DNA of 37,272 bases from Bacillus changyiensis (GTDB lineage: Bacteria > Bacillota > Bacilli > Bacillales > Bacillaceae). The stretch's first letter is position 1; every line of letters starts with the position of its first letter. The DNA lies in contig NZ_JAQFWW010000011.1 in NCBI RefSeq assembly GCF_027706145.1, forward strand, positions 1 to 37,272, given 5' to 3'. The translations under genes were made by a program, and so were the position numbers. This document shows, in pieces, positions 17,003-25,240 of the stretch. The notes beneath the pieces were generated by a model. That model had not been told where the DNA came from. It did not search any database and worked only from the letters and a program-made list of their open reading frames with translations.

Positions 17003-17033
17003 AAATGTTGAACACCATTAGGGGAGGTCACCA

Positions 17034-18017
17034 ATGGATACTGGTACACACGTTGTCATGGGCATCGCGCTTGGTGGAATCGCAACTTTAGACCCCGCGG
17101 TCGGACTGGATTCTTCAATGACTCAAGCGGTTATGATTGCGACAATCGCTGGCTCTCAGGCTCCTGACATCGATACGATATTAAAACTTAAAAATAACGC
17201 TGTTTATATAAGGCATCACAGGGGCATTACACACTCTATCCCCGCTGTCCTTTTTTGGTCATTGATGATTCCAAGTATTTTATTTTTGTTTTATCCTGAA
17301 GCAAACCTGTTTCATTTGTGGCTATGGACGTTAGCTGCAGTAGCATTTCATGTGTTTGTCGATATTTTTAACGCATATGGCACTCAGGCACTCAGACCTT
17401 TTTCAAGAAAGTGGGTAGCACTCGGTTTGATCAATACATTTGATCCGTTCATCTTCATAAGCCATCTTGTCGGAATCGCTGTCTGGCTAGCTGGATTCCA
17501 TCAAGGATATACTTTTATGACTCTTTACATGGTTCTCACCGGCTATTACTTACTTAGATTCATCATGCAAAAGAGAATCAAAAAAGAGCTTTATGAAAGG
17601 ATCAATGATATTGAAGAAATCATCATATCACCTACAATGAAATTTAGACAGTGGCGAATTGCTGTTCAAGCAAAATCAGCCTTTTATGTCGGAAGAAGTA
17701 TTGACGGAGATGTTGTGATCATCGATACGTTCAACAGAGTCCCTGTTCCAGATTCATCTGTCATGAGGGCAGCGAAACAAGATAAGAATATTTCTGCCTT
17801 TTTATCTTTTTCACCAGTCTACAAATGGGAAATTGATACTTATCAAGATCATTACCAAGTCCGCTTTATTGACTTAAGATACCGTAGCAAAGGGCATTAT
17901 CCGTTTGTAGCCATTGCCCGTATTGACCGGGATTCTTTAGCATTAATCTCATCCTATACAGGATGGATTTTCAGTGAAGAAAAACTACAGAAGAAATTAA
18001 AGCTTGGCTCTGTTTAA
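17034..18017 (+). CDS. yfhP: YfhP, membrane-bound metal-dependent hydrolase family (YdjM/DUF457)
   Basis: 327 residues. N-terminal half has about four to five membrane segments and the family motifs APDIDTI, HHRGITHS and HVFVDIFNAYGTQALRPF, whose histidines and aspartates would bind metal. The C-terminal part (about 190-327) is soluble. I recall that the B. subtilis protein has been proposed as a negative regulator of mutY, fabL, sspE and its own gene; this is not visible in the sequence. The start ATG follows GGGGAGGT by 5-6 nt. The hairpin array lies immediately upstream and would be in the 5' leader if transcription starts before it. The stop is shared with the convergent yfhO terminator. 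Confidence 0.9.
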   Translation: MDTGTHVVMGIALGGIATLDPAVGLDSSMTQAVMIATIAGSQAPDIDTILKLKNNAVYIRHHRGITHSIPAVLFWSLMIPSILFLFYPEANLFHLWLWTLAAVAFHVFVDIFNAYGTQALRPFSRKWVALGLINTFDPFIFISHLVGIAVWLAGFHQGYTFMTLYMVLTGYYLLRFIMQKRIKKELYERINDIEEIIISPTMKFRQWRIAVQAKSAFYVGRSIDGDVVIIDTFNRVPVPDSSVMRAAKQDKNISAFLSFSPVYKWEIDTYQDHYQVRFIDLRYRSKGHYPFVAIARIDRDSLALISSYTGWIFSEEKLQKKLKLGSV

Positions 18018-18033
18018 AAGCCAAGCTTTTTTC
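18000..18033. terminator. Bidirectional terminator yfhP / yfhO, stops in the loop
   Basis: Perfect 10-bp stem aagcttggct (18000-18009) with agccaagctt (18019-18028), then TTTTTCTTC. The TTAA at 18014-18017 in the loop is the stop codon of both convergent genes. Confidence 0.88.
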
Positions 18034-20590
18034 TTCTCATGCTGTACCATATTCCAACAGCAAGACTGATGATTGTAACAATGAAAGTTTCTTTAAAATA
18101 TGGGGGGTAATAAACGAGCTGAATGTCGTTTTCCCCTTTTTCAAGGTTAAAGCCAATAAATGAATAATTCGCCTTTTGAATGGCTTGCTTTTGTCCATTC
18201 ACAGTCACTTCCCATCCTTTTTCATATGGGATTGGTAGTACCATATAACGGTCTCCGTTTTTATTATCAAGACTGATCGACAATTTATTTCGCTCCCAAT
18301 TCATCTTCGCAGTTGATGCAGTTGAACGGGTCGCTTTTTTTAAAGTTTGATAATCTTCTTGATAAAGCTTTACGTTTTTTAGGGCATATTCTCCTTTTGG
18401 AAGTCTGATCGAAATCTTTTCTGCTTTTGGCACTCTAATTGTTAAATCATAGATTCCTGTTTTATAAATAGACTGATTGGATTTTCTTGAAGTGACATAA
18501 TCATTCACTTGCAAATTGAAAAACTGGTCTTTGGCAAGGCTTTTTAAATAAAAATGAACATAATAATCACCCTCAGCCACAATCGTTTTATCAGGGATCA
18601 AATCGATTCCGCCTTTTTCTGCGGAAACATTGAGCACATCGTTTTTATAGCTAGCTCCCTTTGTTTTAACCTTTGTCTCTTTAAGCAGATCAGAAACTTG
18701 CGGAGGTTTCCCTTTTTCAGCAGGGTTTTCTAACACAATTCCTTCAAGCATAGCATGCTCTCTAGCCAAAACAGGTTCCTTATTTAAGTCCTTTTCAGAA
18801 AAAACGGTCTTTGCTGTGCGAACAAACGGCAGTATGTGCTTGTTTTTGTAGACGGCATAATGTTGTGACTCCGCCATTTTCTGAAATCCATATGGAACAT
18901 CATCTTCATTCTTTTTTTCTGTCATATAATATTTCCCATACAACAAGCTATAAAGATTGGCACGGTCACCCATTGTCGCATAGCGGCTGACACTTTCTCG
19001 TCCCATATCAATTTCAAGGTCATTCCAATAAAACAACAATAGATTTTGATTTAAAATACTCGAATACACACTAAAGCCGTTAAAATTTTGGATCAGTGGT
19101 GTATTGTTGCGAACGCCATTCATCCAGTCGATCCTTGTGTAAGGATCATCGCGATCATCTTTTTTGATTTTTTGAAGGAGTGCACGCTGTTCTTCACCAT
19201 CATATTCATTGCTTGTCAGATATTGTTTGGAAACAGACTGAATATCGCTTCCCTCTGACAGAACATATTGTTGATACATATTGGCAACTAAAATAGCCGT
19301 GACTAAAATACACCCGTGTAATAGAAGGTGTGTTTTCTCGTCATTTATCCTAACAATGATAAAGATGATCATCGTTACAAATAGTAAGATCAATATCCTC
19401 CAGTTCATCACCACAGATAAATCAACTTCTTTATCGTGGATGTTCACGAAGTATAACAAAAGAACGAGCAAACTTGAAAACAAAATTTCTTTTCGCTTAA
19501 TATATTTAAAGTGGCTAAGACCTGCTGCCACAGCACCCCCAGTCGTAAAACTTAGTAAATATTCAAAACGATTTTGAGGTGCAGAAAAGCCGTTAAATGC
19601 GCTGGCCGCAAGCGGACTGAAGTGAAGCAGGACAAGCAAACCGCTGATTGCAGCAAACAGACAAAACGTCTTGTTTTTATAAAACGACAAAACAAAGAGA
19701 AATAACAAAAAGATGGCTGGAAGCAAAACCGTACGGCTTGAGAACAAAATGTTGTCAGTAAAATCGTATAGTTCGATCGGTTGATCATAAGCTGGCCGCA
19801 AATTGTTTAAGAAGCCATACACTGCAGGTACAAATGAAACAGCACTAATCCCAAACGAAATCAGGCATGAGATAGCAAATATTCGAAATTGGATCCACCT
19901 TGTCTCCTCTTGGCCAAGACGAATCAACCAGCGGAATAACACATAGATCACAATAAAAAGTAAATTGATATATGCAAAATAAAAATTATTAAAAAGCGTT
20001 ATTGTACAAGCGGTGATAAACAACCCAGGACGTTTTTCTCTGATGATTTTTTCCGCGCCTCCTACTAAAAGAGGGAGCCATAACATGGCATCACTAAAAA
20101 ACTCCCAAAACACGGTATGCCGAAAATAAATAATGGACATACCGTATATAGCAGCACCTGTAAACGCGGCCAGTTTGTTTTTGGTCATATACAGAAAAAC
20201 AAATGTAGTAATCAAGATGATCAGCGCAAGTTTGATGACGCTAATAATAACAGCAGCTTGCGCCCAAAACAGCGTATCAGCAGGGCCCACTAAAGACAAT
20301 AATTGCATGAAAAAGACAACAATGATAGAAGCGATAAACACAAATGATGTCGTAAAATAATAGCCAAGCTGACTGTAAATCCCGCCCCCTAGACCAAACG
20401 AATATGAATAAAACAAATGACCGTTTTGATACTGTTCATAAAGAAATGATTTAAAGATAACCATTTGCGCAATTCCATCACCATTTCCCGTCATATAACG
20501 ACCATTTGCCCATTCAGACAAAAAGAAGGAATGGGCGGCAATAGAGAGTGCAAAACTAGAAATGACAACTAAAAATACTGTTTTTTTCAT
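18014..20590 (-). CDS. yfhO: YfhO, polytopic GT-C-type glycosyltransferase for cell-envelope glycosylation
   Basis: 858 residues, matching the family length. The N-terminal two thirds carry about a dozen membrane helices, and a large extracytoplasmic C-terminal region is followed by one last helix (YPPYFKETFIVTIISLAVGI). In B. subtilis YfhO works with CsbB and GtcA to add N-acetylglucosamine to lipoteichoic acid, probably transferring the sugar from undecaprenyl phosphate outside the cell. Conserved acidic loop GRYMTGNGDG near residue 30 is in the GT-C catalytic position. The frame extends to 20710, but the ATG at 20590 (MKKTVFLV) has GGGGA 6 nt upstream and overlaps the upstream gtrA stop as ATGA. 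Confidence 0.92.
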   Translation of the reverse strand: MKKTVFLVVISSFALSIAAHSFFLSEWANGRYMTGNGDGIAQMVIFKSFLYEQYQNGHLFYSYSFGLGGGIYSQLGYYFTTSFVFIASIIVVFFMQLLSLVGPADTLFWAQAAVIISVIKLALIILITTFVFLYMTKNKLAAFTGAAIYGMSIIYFRHTVFWEFFSDAMLWLPLLVGGAEKIIREKRPGLFITACTITLFNNFYFAYINLLFIVIYVLFRWLIRLGQEETRWIQFRIFAISCLISFGISAVSFVPAVYGFLNNLRPAYDQPIELYDFTDNILFSSRTVLLPAIFLLFLFVLSFYKNKTFCLFAAISGLLVLLHFSPLAASAFNGFSAPQNRFEYLLSFTTGGAVAAGLSHFKYIKRKEILFSSLLVLLLYFVNIHDKEVDLSVVMNWRILILLFVTMIIFIIVRINDEKTHLLLHGCILVTAILVANMYQQYVLSEGSDIQSVSKQYLTSNEYDGEEQRALLQKIKKDDRDDPYTRIDWMNGVRNNTPLIQNFNGFSVYSSILNQNLLLFYWNDLEIDMGRESVSRYATMGDRANLYSLLYGKYYMTEKKNEDDVPYGFQKMAESQHYAVYKNKHILPFVRTAKTVFSEKDLNKEPVLAREHAMLEGIVLENPAEKGKPPQVSDLLKETKVKTKGASYKNDVLNVSAEKGGIDLIPDKTIVAEGDYYVHFYLKSLAKDQFFNLQVNDYVTSRKSNQSIYKTGIYDLTIRVPKAEKISIRLPKGEYALKNVKLYQEDYQTLKKATRSTASTAKMNWERNKLSISLDNKNGDRYMVLPIPYEKGWEVTVNGQKQAIQKANYSFIGFNLEKGENDIQLVYYPPYFKETFIVTIISLAVGIWYSMRRKKLGF

Positions 20591-20976
20591 ACGTTTCCCC
20601 TGTCTCGTTTTAAAATCTTCCCTGTCAGTAAAAATGTCAGGGGAACAGTTAAAAACATAGATGCTAATGGAGCAGACGCACTGTTCATTTCTAAAAAGTT
20701 TACAAAACAATAAACAAACAAAGAGGAAGCACTCAAATTAAACAATTGCGTTAAAGGAAATTGTAAAAACTTTGCCAATGTTGGTTTAATTTTAAATGTA
20801 AAGTAACAATTTAAGAAAAATGAAATCACTAGACTAACAAGAAACCCAACAATATGTGAGACCATATAATTGATATGTAATAAAAAATGTAACAACAAAT
20901 AAACGACATAATAGTTTAATGTGTTCATGACCCCAACAATTGCAAAGCGTATAAATTCAAAGTTGATTTTTCTCAT
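20587..20976 (-). CDS. GtrA/GtcA family membrane protein, candidate undecaprenyl-P-GlcNAc flippase
   Basis: 129 residues with four membrane helices and the GtrA family pattern (FIRFAIVGVMNTLNYYVVYLL ... FFLNCYFTF). These proteins are thought to flip undecaprenyl-phosphate sugars made by CsbB/GtrB-type enzymes. The frame opens at 20988, but the ATG at 20976 (MRKINFEF) has GGAG 6 nt upstream. The gene overlaps csbB by 20 bp and yfhO by 4 bp, so the three are surely translated together. In B. subtilis gtcA is, to my memory, unlinked; here a member of the same family sits inside the operon. Confidence 0.9.
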   Translation of the reverse strand: MRKINFEFIRFAIVGVMNTLNYYVVYLLLHFLLHINYMVSHIVGFLVSLVISFFLNCYFTFKIKPTLAKFLQFPLTQLFNLSASSLFVYCFVNFLEMNSASAPLASMFLTVPLTFLLTGKILKRDRGNV

Positions 20977-21916
20977 GAGTTTCTCCATGATCGATTTTTG
21001 CCTCCTGAATTAAATAATGAGGACGCTTTTTCGTTTCATAGTAGATTCTCCCAATGTATTCTCCAATGATCCCGAGACTGAGCAGTTGAACTCCGCCAAG
21101 AAACAAAACTGCTGAGATGATTGTAAAATAACCTGGAACAATAACACCATATTTTAAAATGCGAATAAAAGTAGCAATAATATAGAGCAGTGACAAGAAA
21201 AGGATAAATAATCCAGCATAAAAGCATATACGTAGCGGTTTATTGTTAAATGAAACAACACCATCAATTCCATAATTGAGCAAATGACGGAATGACCATT
21301 TTGATTTGCCATTTTTTCTTTCGACATTTTCGTAATAAATGACTTTTTGATCAAAACCGATCCAACAAAACAGCCCTTTTGAAAAACGATTTCCCTCACT
21401 GAGCTTCAGCAATGCATTGACAGCTTTTCTGCTTAAAAGTCGAAAATCACCGACACCATCCCGCAAATCAACTTCCACTGCATTGTTAATAAATCGGTAA
21501 TAAAGTGAAGACAGGTAGGAGCGAATCGGATTGTCTCCTTTTCGGTTCCTCTGAGCGATCACTTGGTCATAGCCTTCTTCAAATCCTTTGATAAAATCAT
21601 GGAGAAGATAGGTCGGGTGCTGTAAATCTGCATCCATGACAACGACAGCATCACCCCTAGCATGTTGAAACCCCGCAAGAATCGCCGCTTCTTTGCCGAA
21701 ATTTCTTGAGAATGAAATATATTTCACCTGTTGACTTTTGTTTGACAGATCTTTAATTTCATCTAAAGTATGATCTGTACTTCCATCATTTATGTAGTAA
21801 ATTTCATACTCATAATTAATGGACCTAAATTCATTTGTTATTGATTCATAAATCAGTTTAATATTACTTGCTTCATTATAGGAAGGAATAATAATTGAAA
21901 TGAATCCATTCTTCAC
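20957..21916 (-). CDS. csbB: CsbB, polyprenyl-phosphate GlcNAc transferase
   Basis: 319 residues. N-terminal GT-A (family 2) domain with SIIIPSYNEASN, the DXD-type VVMDADLQHP and the conserved RNRKGD/DGVGDFRL segments; two C-terminal membrane helices (ICFYAGLFILFLSLLYIIA and YFTIISAVLFLGGVQLLSLGI). Makes undecaprenyl-phosphate-GlcNAc at the inner membrane face; with GtcA and YfhO this leads to lipoteichoic-acid glycosylation. The start is GTG at 21916 with AGAGGTG 6 nt upstream. In B. subtilis it is under sigma-B and sigma-X; I could not identify such a promoter here with confidence. Confidence 0.94.
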   Translation of the reverse strand: MKNGFISIIIPSYNEASNIKLIYESITNEFRSINYEYEIYYINDGSTDHTLDEIKDLSNKSQQVKYISFSRNFGKEAAILAGFQHARGDAVVVMDADLQHPTYLLHDFIKGFEEGYDQVIAQRNRKGDNPIRSYLSSLYYRFINNAVEVDLRDGVGDFRLLSRKAVNALLKLSEGNRFSKGLFCWIGFDQKVIYYENVERKNGKSKWSFRHLLNYGIDGVVSFNNKPLRICFYAGLFILFLSLLYIIATFIRILKYGVIVPGYFTIISAVLFLGGVQLLSLGIIGEYIGRIYYETKKRPHYLIQEAKIDHGETHEKNQL

Positions 21917-21950
21917 TTAAGGCACCTCTTTTTGGACATAATAAAATGGC

Positions 21951-21966
21951 ATCCGATAGGACGGAT
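21951..21966. other. Small inverted repeat upstream of csbB
   Basis: Arms atccg / cggat around 6 nt, about 35 bp before the csbB start codon on the minus strand. Possible leader hairpin or operator; nothing else in the 206-bp gap to yfhJ is recognisable. Confidence 0.35.
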
Positions 21967-22122
21967 ACGTTTATGTGCATACCGATTCTCAGCAAAAGGA
22001 AGTCTTTGGGCATGCGGTACTATTTATTTTGTCATTATATCAGACATCTATAATAAAGTGGCAAAATATGATATAACCTAATGATGAAGAATATGGTTAT
22101 TCACCTAATAATTACTCTTTTA

Positions 22123-22392
22123 TTAATGCAACAACCTATCACTTGTGGTGAATAGCTCTTTAAAAGATGCTTTGTCACTCTGAAATAAATGCAAATGGCT
22201 GCCATTATCCTCTATCCATTCTAATACCACACGCTCTGTCAGTTCTTTTCCTTGATAAGAGTAACCCGCTTTGGCAAAAGTTGCTTCAAAATCCTCCCAC
22301 AAATGCTCAACCCATGTTCTGGCTTGGTGATAACTGAGCATATGGTTTTTTGCAAGGAGCGCATTGGCGAGTTTTTCAAAATGTATGTCCAC
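22123..22392 (-). CDS. yfhJ: YfhJ, WVELL-type small protein
   Basis: 89 residues, recognised by the ARTWVEHLWEDFEATFAKAGYSYQGKE block of the YfhJ/WVELL family. Soluble and mostly helical, function unknown. The frame opens with an ATG at 22413 lying over the ribosome site. The GTG at 22392 (VDIHFEKL) is 10 nt after AAAGGAGG and gives the expected family length, so it is preferred. Divergent from sspK, as in B. subtilis. Confidence 0.82.
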   Translation of the reverse strand: MDIHFEKLANALLAKNHMLSYHQARTWVEHLWEDFEATFAKAGYSYQGKELTERVVLEWIEDNGSHLHLFQSDKASFKELFTTSDRLLH

Positions 22393-22465
22393 CTTGATTC
22401 TCCCTCCTTTCATTAGGAAAAAACTTTCTTAATGAAAACAACAGCGATTTCATATAATAACCTTA

Positions 22466-22485
22466 CGTCTTCTCTCAAGAAGACG
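22466..22485. other. Perfect inverted repeat between yfhJ and sspK
   Basis: Eight-base arms cgtcttct (22466-22473) and agaagacg (22478-22485) around ctca, 35 bp before the sspK start and 73 bp before yfhJ. Without a T-run on either strand it is not a terminator; operator or leader hairpin is possible. Confidence 0.5.
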
Positions 22486-22519
22486 CAAACATTTTGGACT
22501 TGATTGGAGGAGCCTGTAT

Positions 22520-22669
22520 ATGCGGAATAAATCAAGGGGCTTTCCAAATATGAACAACAACAAATTTGAAGGTGAGCCCCGTGCCAAAGACGATTTCGCT
22601 TCAAAGCGCCCAGACGGAAGTATCAATACTCATCCACAAGAAAGAATGAGAGCTTCTGGAAAGCGCTAA
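22520..22669 (+). CDS. sspK: SspK, minor small acid-soluble spore protein
   Basis: 49 residues, [10 protein letters not shown] ... [29 protein letters not shown], with the SspK family core [14 protein letters not shown] and the C-terminal [11 protein letters not shown]. Found in the dormant spore core, made in the forespore. The ATG at 22520 has GGAGG 8 nt upstream. No clear sigma-G boxes could be assigned. Too short for most automatic gene calls. Confidence 0.9.
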   Translation: MRNKSRGFPNMNNNKFEGEPRAKDDFASKRPDGSINTHPQERMRASGKR

Positions 22670-22693
22670 TTTTTCTAAAATGGAGTGATTGTT

Positions 22694-22864
22694 TTGTGTG
22701 CAAACCGCAAACCGTATATGAACGATTTTAATCAGATGAAAACGGAAAACTTTCCACAGCCATGGGCAAACACGAAACACGCTCGCGCGCAGGTAAACGG
22801 TGAGACACAGCAGACACAGGACCTCATTATTCTCCAGCGCAATACACGAATTCGTACCAGGTAG
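22694..22864 (+). CDS. YpzG-like small protein
   Basis: 56 residues: after a short N-terminal stretch it reads NFPQPWANTKHARAQVNGET and continues QQTQDLIILQRNTR, which I recognise as the YpzG-type motif (PWA--KHA-AQVNGETQQTQ). Strongly hydrophilic; function unknown, relatives occur in sporulating Bacillus. The start is TTG at 22694, 5 nt after GGAGTGA; no ATG lies closer. It follows sspK by 24 bp and ends before a terminator, so the two may be co-transcribed. Confidence 0.72.
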   Translation: MCANRKPYMNDFNQMKTENFPQPWANTKHARAQVNGETQQTQDLIILQRNTRIRTR

Positions 22865-22871
22865 TTCCTCT

Positions 22872-22904
22872 GAAAAGGATTAAGCTTTTGTCTTAATCCT
22901 TTTC
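22872..22904. terminator. Bidirectional terminator (ypzG-like / yfhH)
   Basis: Perfect 13-bp stem gaaaaggattaag (22872-22884) with cttaatccttttc (22892-22904), 7-nt loop, A/T-rich flanks on both sides. The yfhH stop codon is in the right arm. Confidence 0.88.
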
Positions 22905-23207
22905 TTTTAATAAAGAAATGGGTAAAGCCTCTTCATGTTCAGGTGACGAAAGACGATATCCCCAAGCGAAAACCCCGTTTAAATAACGAATTTGAAACTG
23001 TTCTTCCGTATCGGCAATTTCATACATAACTCCAGTTTTAAAATCAGCTGGATCAAGAAGATATGCCTTGGCAACCGCAATTTTACGTTCGTGAACAGCA
23101 AGTTCATTGACAATCCCCAGTTGCTCTGCTTTTCTTGCCTTTTCCGTCAGTTCTCTGATTTCATTGTTAAGTTCGTGTTCTGTCATTTCGCTATATCGTG
23201 TTTGCAT
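22893..23207 (-). CDS. yfhH: YfhH, DUF1811 family protein
   Basis: 104 residues, exactly the family length. Two parts: an N-terminal helical hairpin (about 1-55) and a C-terminal beta-rich part (FQIRYLNGVFAWGYRLSSPEHEEALPISLL). Conserved in Bacillus next to recX, function unknown. The frame opens at 23225 inside recX, but the ATG at 23207 (MQTRYSEMTE) is 8 nt after GAAGAGG. That ribosome site lies on the last codons of recX, so translation is probably coupled. Confidence 0.86.
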   Translation of the reverse strand: MQTRYSEMTEHELNNEIRELTEKARKAEQLGIVNELAVHERKIAVAKAYLLDPADFKTGVMYEIADTEEQFQIRYLNGVFAWGYRLSSPEHEEALPISLLKEKD

Positions 23208-23211
23208 CCCA

Positions 23212-23997
23212 TCATCCCTCTTCATTTAAGTATTGCTCAATCATATCGAGCGAAAATCCTTTTCTAAACAAAAATTGTTTTACTTTCATTTTTGTTTCAT
23301 ATGAACCATTGTAATGATAGCGTTGCATCGCTTTATCTGCTTGCTTCTTCAATGCTTCCCATTCCGCATTTTCATCATGTTCATAATCGCTTTCCAATAC
23401 TGCTTGCGCAATGACATCAAATGAAAACCCCTTGCGAATCAATTGCTGTTCAATGGCCTGTTTTGTTGCTTTTGCCGAAACTTTCTTTTCTTTCTTTAAC
23501 CACTTTTCAACATGTTTCACAGCCGCATTAACCTGTTCTTCAAACGTAAATGAGTTTAATGCTTCCTCAATTAGCTCTTGATCAATTCCTTTTAATTGTA
23601 GTTCTCTCTGAAGGACATCAGGACCTTTTGTTTTGCGATAAGTGTTGACATATGCAACTGCAAACTCATGATCGTCGATATATTTATGATCCTTCAACAT
23701 GTGAATAATTTCTGTAATCGATGAGTCTGAACATCCTTTTTTCTTTAAATGATCTCTGACTTCCTTTGTTGAGCGTATTCTGTAAGACAAATAATCAAGA
23801 GCTTTATTGAAGCCTTTTTTTATCTCGTCTCCATATTGAATTTCAATGATATCCAGTTCATCAAGCTGATTTCCTTTTTTTAAGTTGAATTTGACGAGCA
23901 CATCAAGATCAACGCTAAACGCATACTTTTCATCAAGAAAAATATTGACTCGTTTTTCATTGTTTTTCTGGGTGGTTATTTTTGTGATATAAGGCAT
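23212..23997 (-). CDS. recX: RecX, regulator of RecA
   Basis: 261 residues, the length of the Bacillus form. RecX binds in the RecA filament groove and modulates recombination and SOS. Built of repeated three-helix units, visible in KALDYLSYRIRSTKEVRDHL, IDDHEFAVAYVNTY and IEQQLIRKGFSFDVI. The open frame extends to 24033, but the ATG at 23997 (MPYITKIT) has AAAGGAG 7-8 nt upstream. yfhH follows after 4 bp. I see no LexA box upstream. Confidence 0.93.
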   Translation of the reverse strand: MPYITKITTQKNNEKRVNIFLDEKYAFSVDLDVLVKFNLKKGNQLDELDIIEIQYGDEIKKGFNKALDYLSYRIRSTKEVRDHLKKKGCSDSSITEIIHMLKDHKYIDDHEFAVAYVNTYRKTKGPDVLQRELQLKGIDQELIEEALNSFTFEEQVNAAVKHVEKWLKKEKKVSAKATKQAIEQQLIRKGFSFDVIAQAVLESDYEHDENAEWEALKKQADKAMQRYHYNGSYETKMKVKQFLFRKGFSLDMIEQYLNEEG

Positions 23998-24137
23998 AAA
24001 AGACTCCTTTCTTTCAAAGGAAACGATCTTCATCTATTTTATCAAGAATCTGTCAAAAATCGAGCAATATACACTTTGTATAATTCTCTCTGAAACGGAC
24101 AAGATGGGAATAATCTGAGTCTAAAGGAGGCTTCAAA

Positions 24138-24251
24138 ATGGCTGACAAGAAGAAAAAACGGGAACGTCTTTATTCTCCACTTAACAAAACACAGCAGGTC
24201 CGATACGGACGGGAATTTAAAAGAGCGGAAAGGGCTGCTAGAGAAGATTGA
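24138..24251 (+). CDS. yfhE: YfhE-like very small basic protein
   Basis: 37 residues: MADKKKKRERLYSPLNKTQ then QVRYGREFKRAERAARED. The REFKRA-RAA ending is the YfhE family pattern. Extremely basic, likely nucleic-acid or surface associated, function unknown. The ATG at 24138 has AAAGGAGG 8 nt upstream, a strong site that supports translation. It precedes yfhD, as in B. subtilis. Confidence 0.8.
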   Translation: MADKKKKRERLYSPLNKTQQVRYGREFKRAERAARED

Positions 24252-24321
24252 GGATGCATAGTCATCATCAGTTTAGTGAATGATAAGGTTTGCGAAAGCT
24301 TTTATGTTAAGGAGTGATAAG

Positions 24322-24516
24322 ATGGGTAGAAATTCAATCCACAAAAACCGCGATAAAAACAAACAGAAGCTTCCTCAAGTACCTGACCAGTATAAAAAAG
24401 AGACTGATGGTGTTTATGAGGAATATGCAGCAGAACTTGCAGATCAAGATGACCGCGAAGCACAGGCGCGTGCACAGGCGGCTGACAGCCGTGCAAAACA
24501 GCGGATGACTGAGTAA
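24322..24516 (+). CDS. yfhD: YfhD family small hydrophilic protein
   Basis: 64 residues, MGRNSIHKNRDKNKQKLPQ near the N-terminus, then an acidic, alanine-rich helix (YEEYAAELADQDDREAQARAQAADSRAKQR). Recognised as YfhD by these and by its place between yfhE and yfhC. No known function. An in-frame ATG at 24280 exists, but AAGGAGTGA (24310-24317) points to the ATG at 24322. Followed by a terminator. Confidence 0.82.
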   Translation: MGRNSIHKNRDKNKQKLPQVPDQYKKETDGVYEEYAAELADQDDREAQARAQAADSRAKQRMTE

Positions 24517-24529
24517 TGGATAGGCAGAA

Positions 24530-24556
24530 TAAAGGCGGCTATTTGGCTGCCTTTGT
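24530..24556 (+). terminator. Terminator after yfhD
   Basis: Stem aaaggcggc / gctgccttt (one wobble pair), 24531-24554, with a short T-run. Confidence 0.65.
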
Positions 24557-24609
24557 TCAGTGTTTCTTTCTGCTTTGAGCAATGGTGATCATGCATGAGT
24601 ATAAAAAGC

Positions 24610-24648
24610 AGAAAGCTTGTAAAAACATCATGTTTCTACAAGCCACAG
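24610..24648 (-). terminator. Terminator after yfhC
   Basis: Minus-strand stem GCTTGTAGAAAC / GTTTTTACAAGC with a short loop, followed by TTTCTGCTTTTTAT. Confidence 0.7.
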
Positions 24649-24650
24649 TT

Positions 24651-25223
24651 TTAAGAAATTTCTATAAAAAGCTGTTCAGCAGGTGTTCTTGTTTCCGCTT
24701 TAGGTATTTCTGCAGGGTAGCCTAGTTGCAAAACAGCTGCGAATCGTTCGTGATCTTTCAAGCCAAAAGATTGTGCGAATCCCCGATTATAAAGAAGTTC
24801 GCCGCTTTTCCATACCATGCCAATACCTTTATCCCACGCTAGGAGCTGAAGGTTTTGGATCAAACAGCTTACTGCGGCAAAGTCGTCATTTCTAACCCGT
24901 TTATTTTCATCTTCTTTTAAAACAACAAACAGAAATGCTGGAATCTTCATGAAATATTCCTTATATTTTTGTAGCTGTTCTTCTTTCATATCAGGCTTAA
25001 TATCGTTATACAATACAGTCATACTTTCTACAAACTTCTTTTTTCCGCTTTCTGTTCCAATGTAAATAAACCGCCACGGTTCTGTCAATCGATGATTTGG
25101 AGCATAAACCGCATCTTCCAGCAACTCTAGAATCAGTTCCTTAGGCACTGGTTCCTCTCTAAATTTTCGAATCGTTCTTCTATCTCTAATACACTCCTGA
25201 ATACTGGATAAAGTGTCATTCAT
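24651..25223 (-). CDS. yfhC: YfhC, nitroreductase-family flavoprotein, under a Fur box
   Basis: 190-residue FMN-dependent nitroreductase-fold protein. Motifs: RRTIRKF near the N-terminus (FMN phosphate contact), APNHRLTEPWRF, GIGMVWKSG and LGYPAE. Natural substrate unknown; such enzymes reduce quinones, nitro compounds or flavins. The ATG at 25223 follows GGGGGA. A near-perfect Fur box 18 bp upstream implies expression under iron limitation, so a role in iron-linked redox chemistry is a reasonable inference. I recall yfhC as a Fur-regulon member in B. subtilis. Confidence 0.88.
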   Translation of the reverse strand: MNDTLSSIQECIRDRRTIRKFREEPVPKELILELLEDAVYAPNHRLTEPWRFIYIGTESGKKKFVESMTVLYNDIKPDMKEEQLQKYKEYFMKIPAFLFVVLKEDENKRVRNDDFAAVSCLIQNLQLLAWDKGIGMVWKSGELLYNRGFAQSFGLKDHERFAAVLQLGYPAEIPKAETRTPAEQLFIEIS

Positions 25224-25240
25224 TAGCCATCCCCCTTAAA

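Noticed and set aside
24060..24130. Promoter for yfhE from TATAAT near 24095
   Set aside because: A good -10-like TGTATAAT is present but no -35 at the right distance; not strong enough to list.
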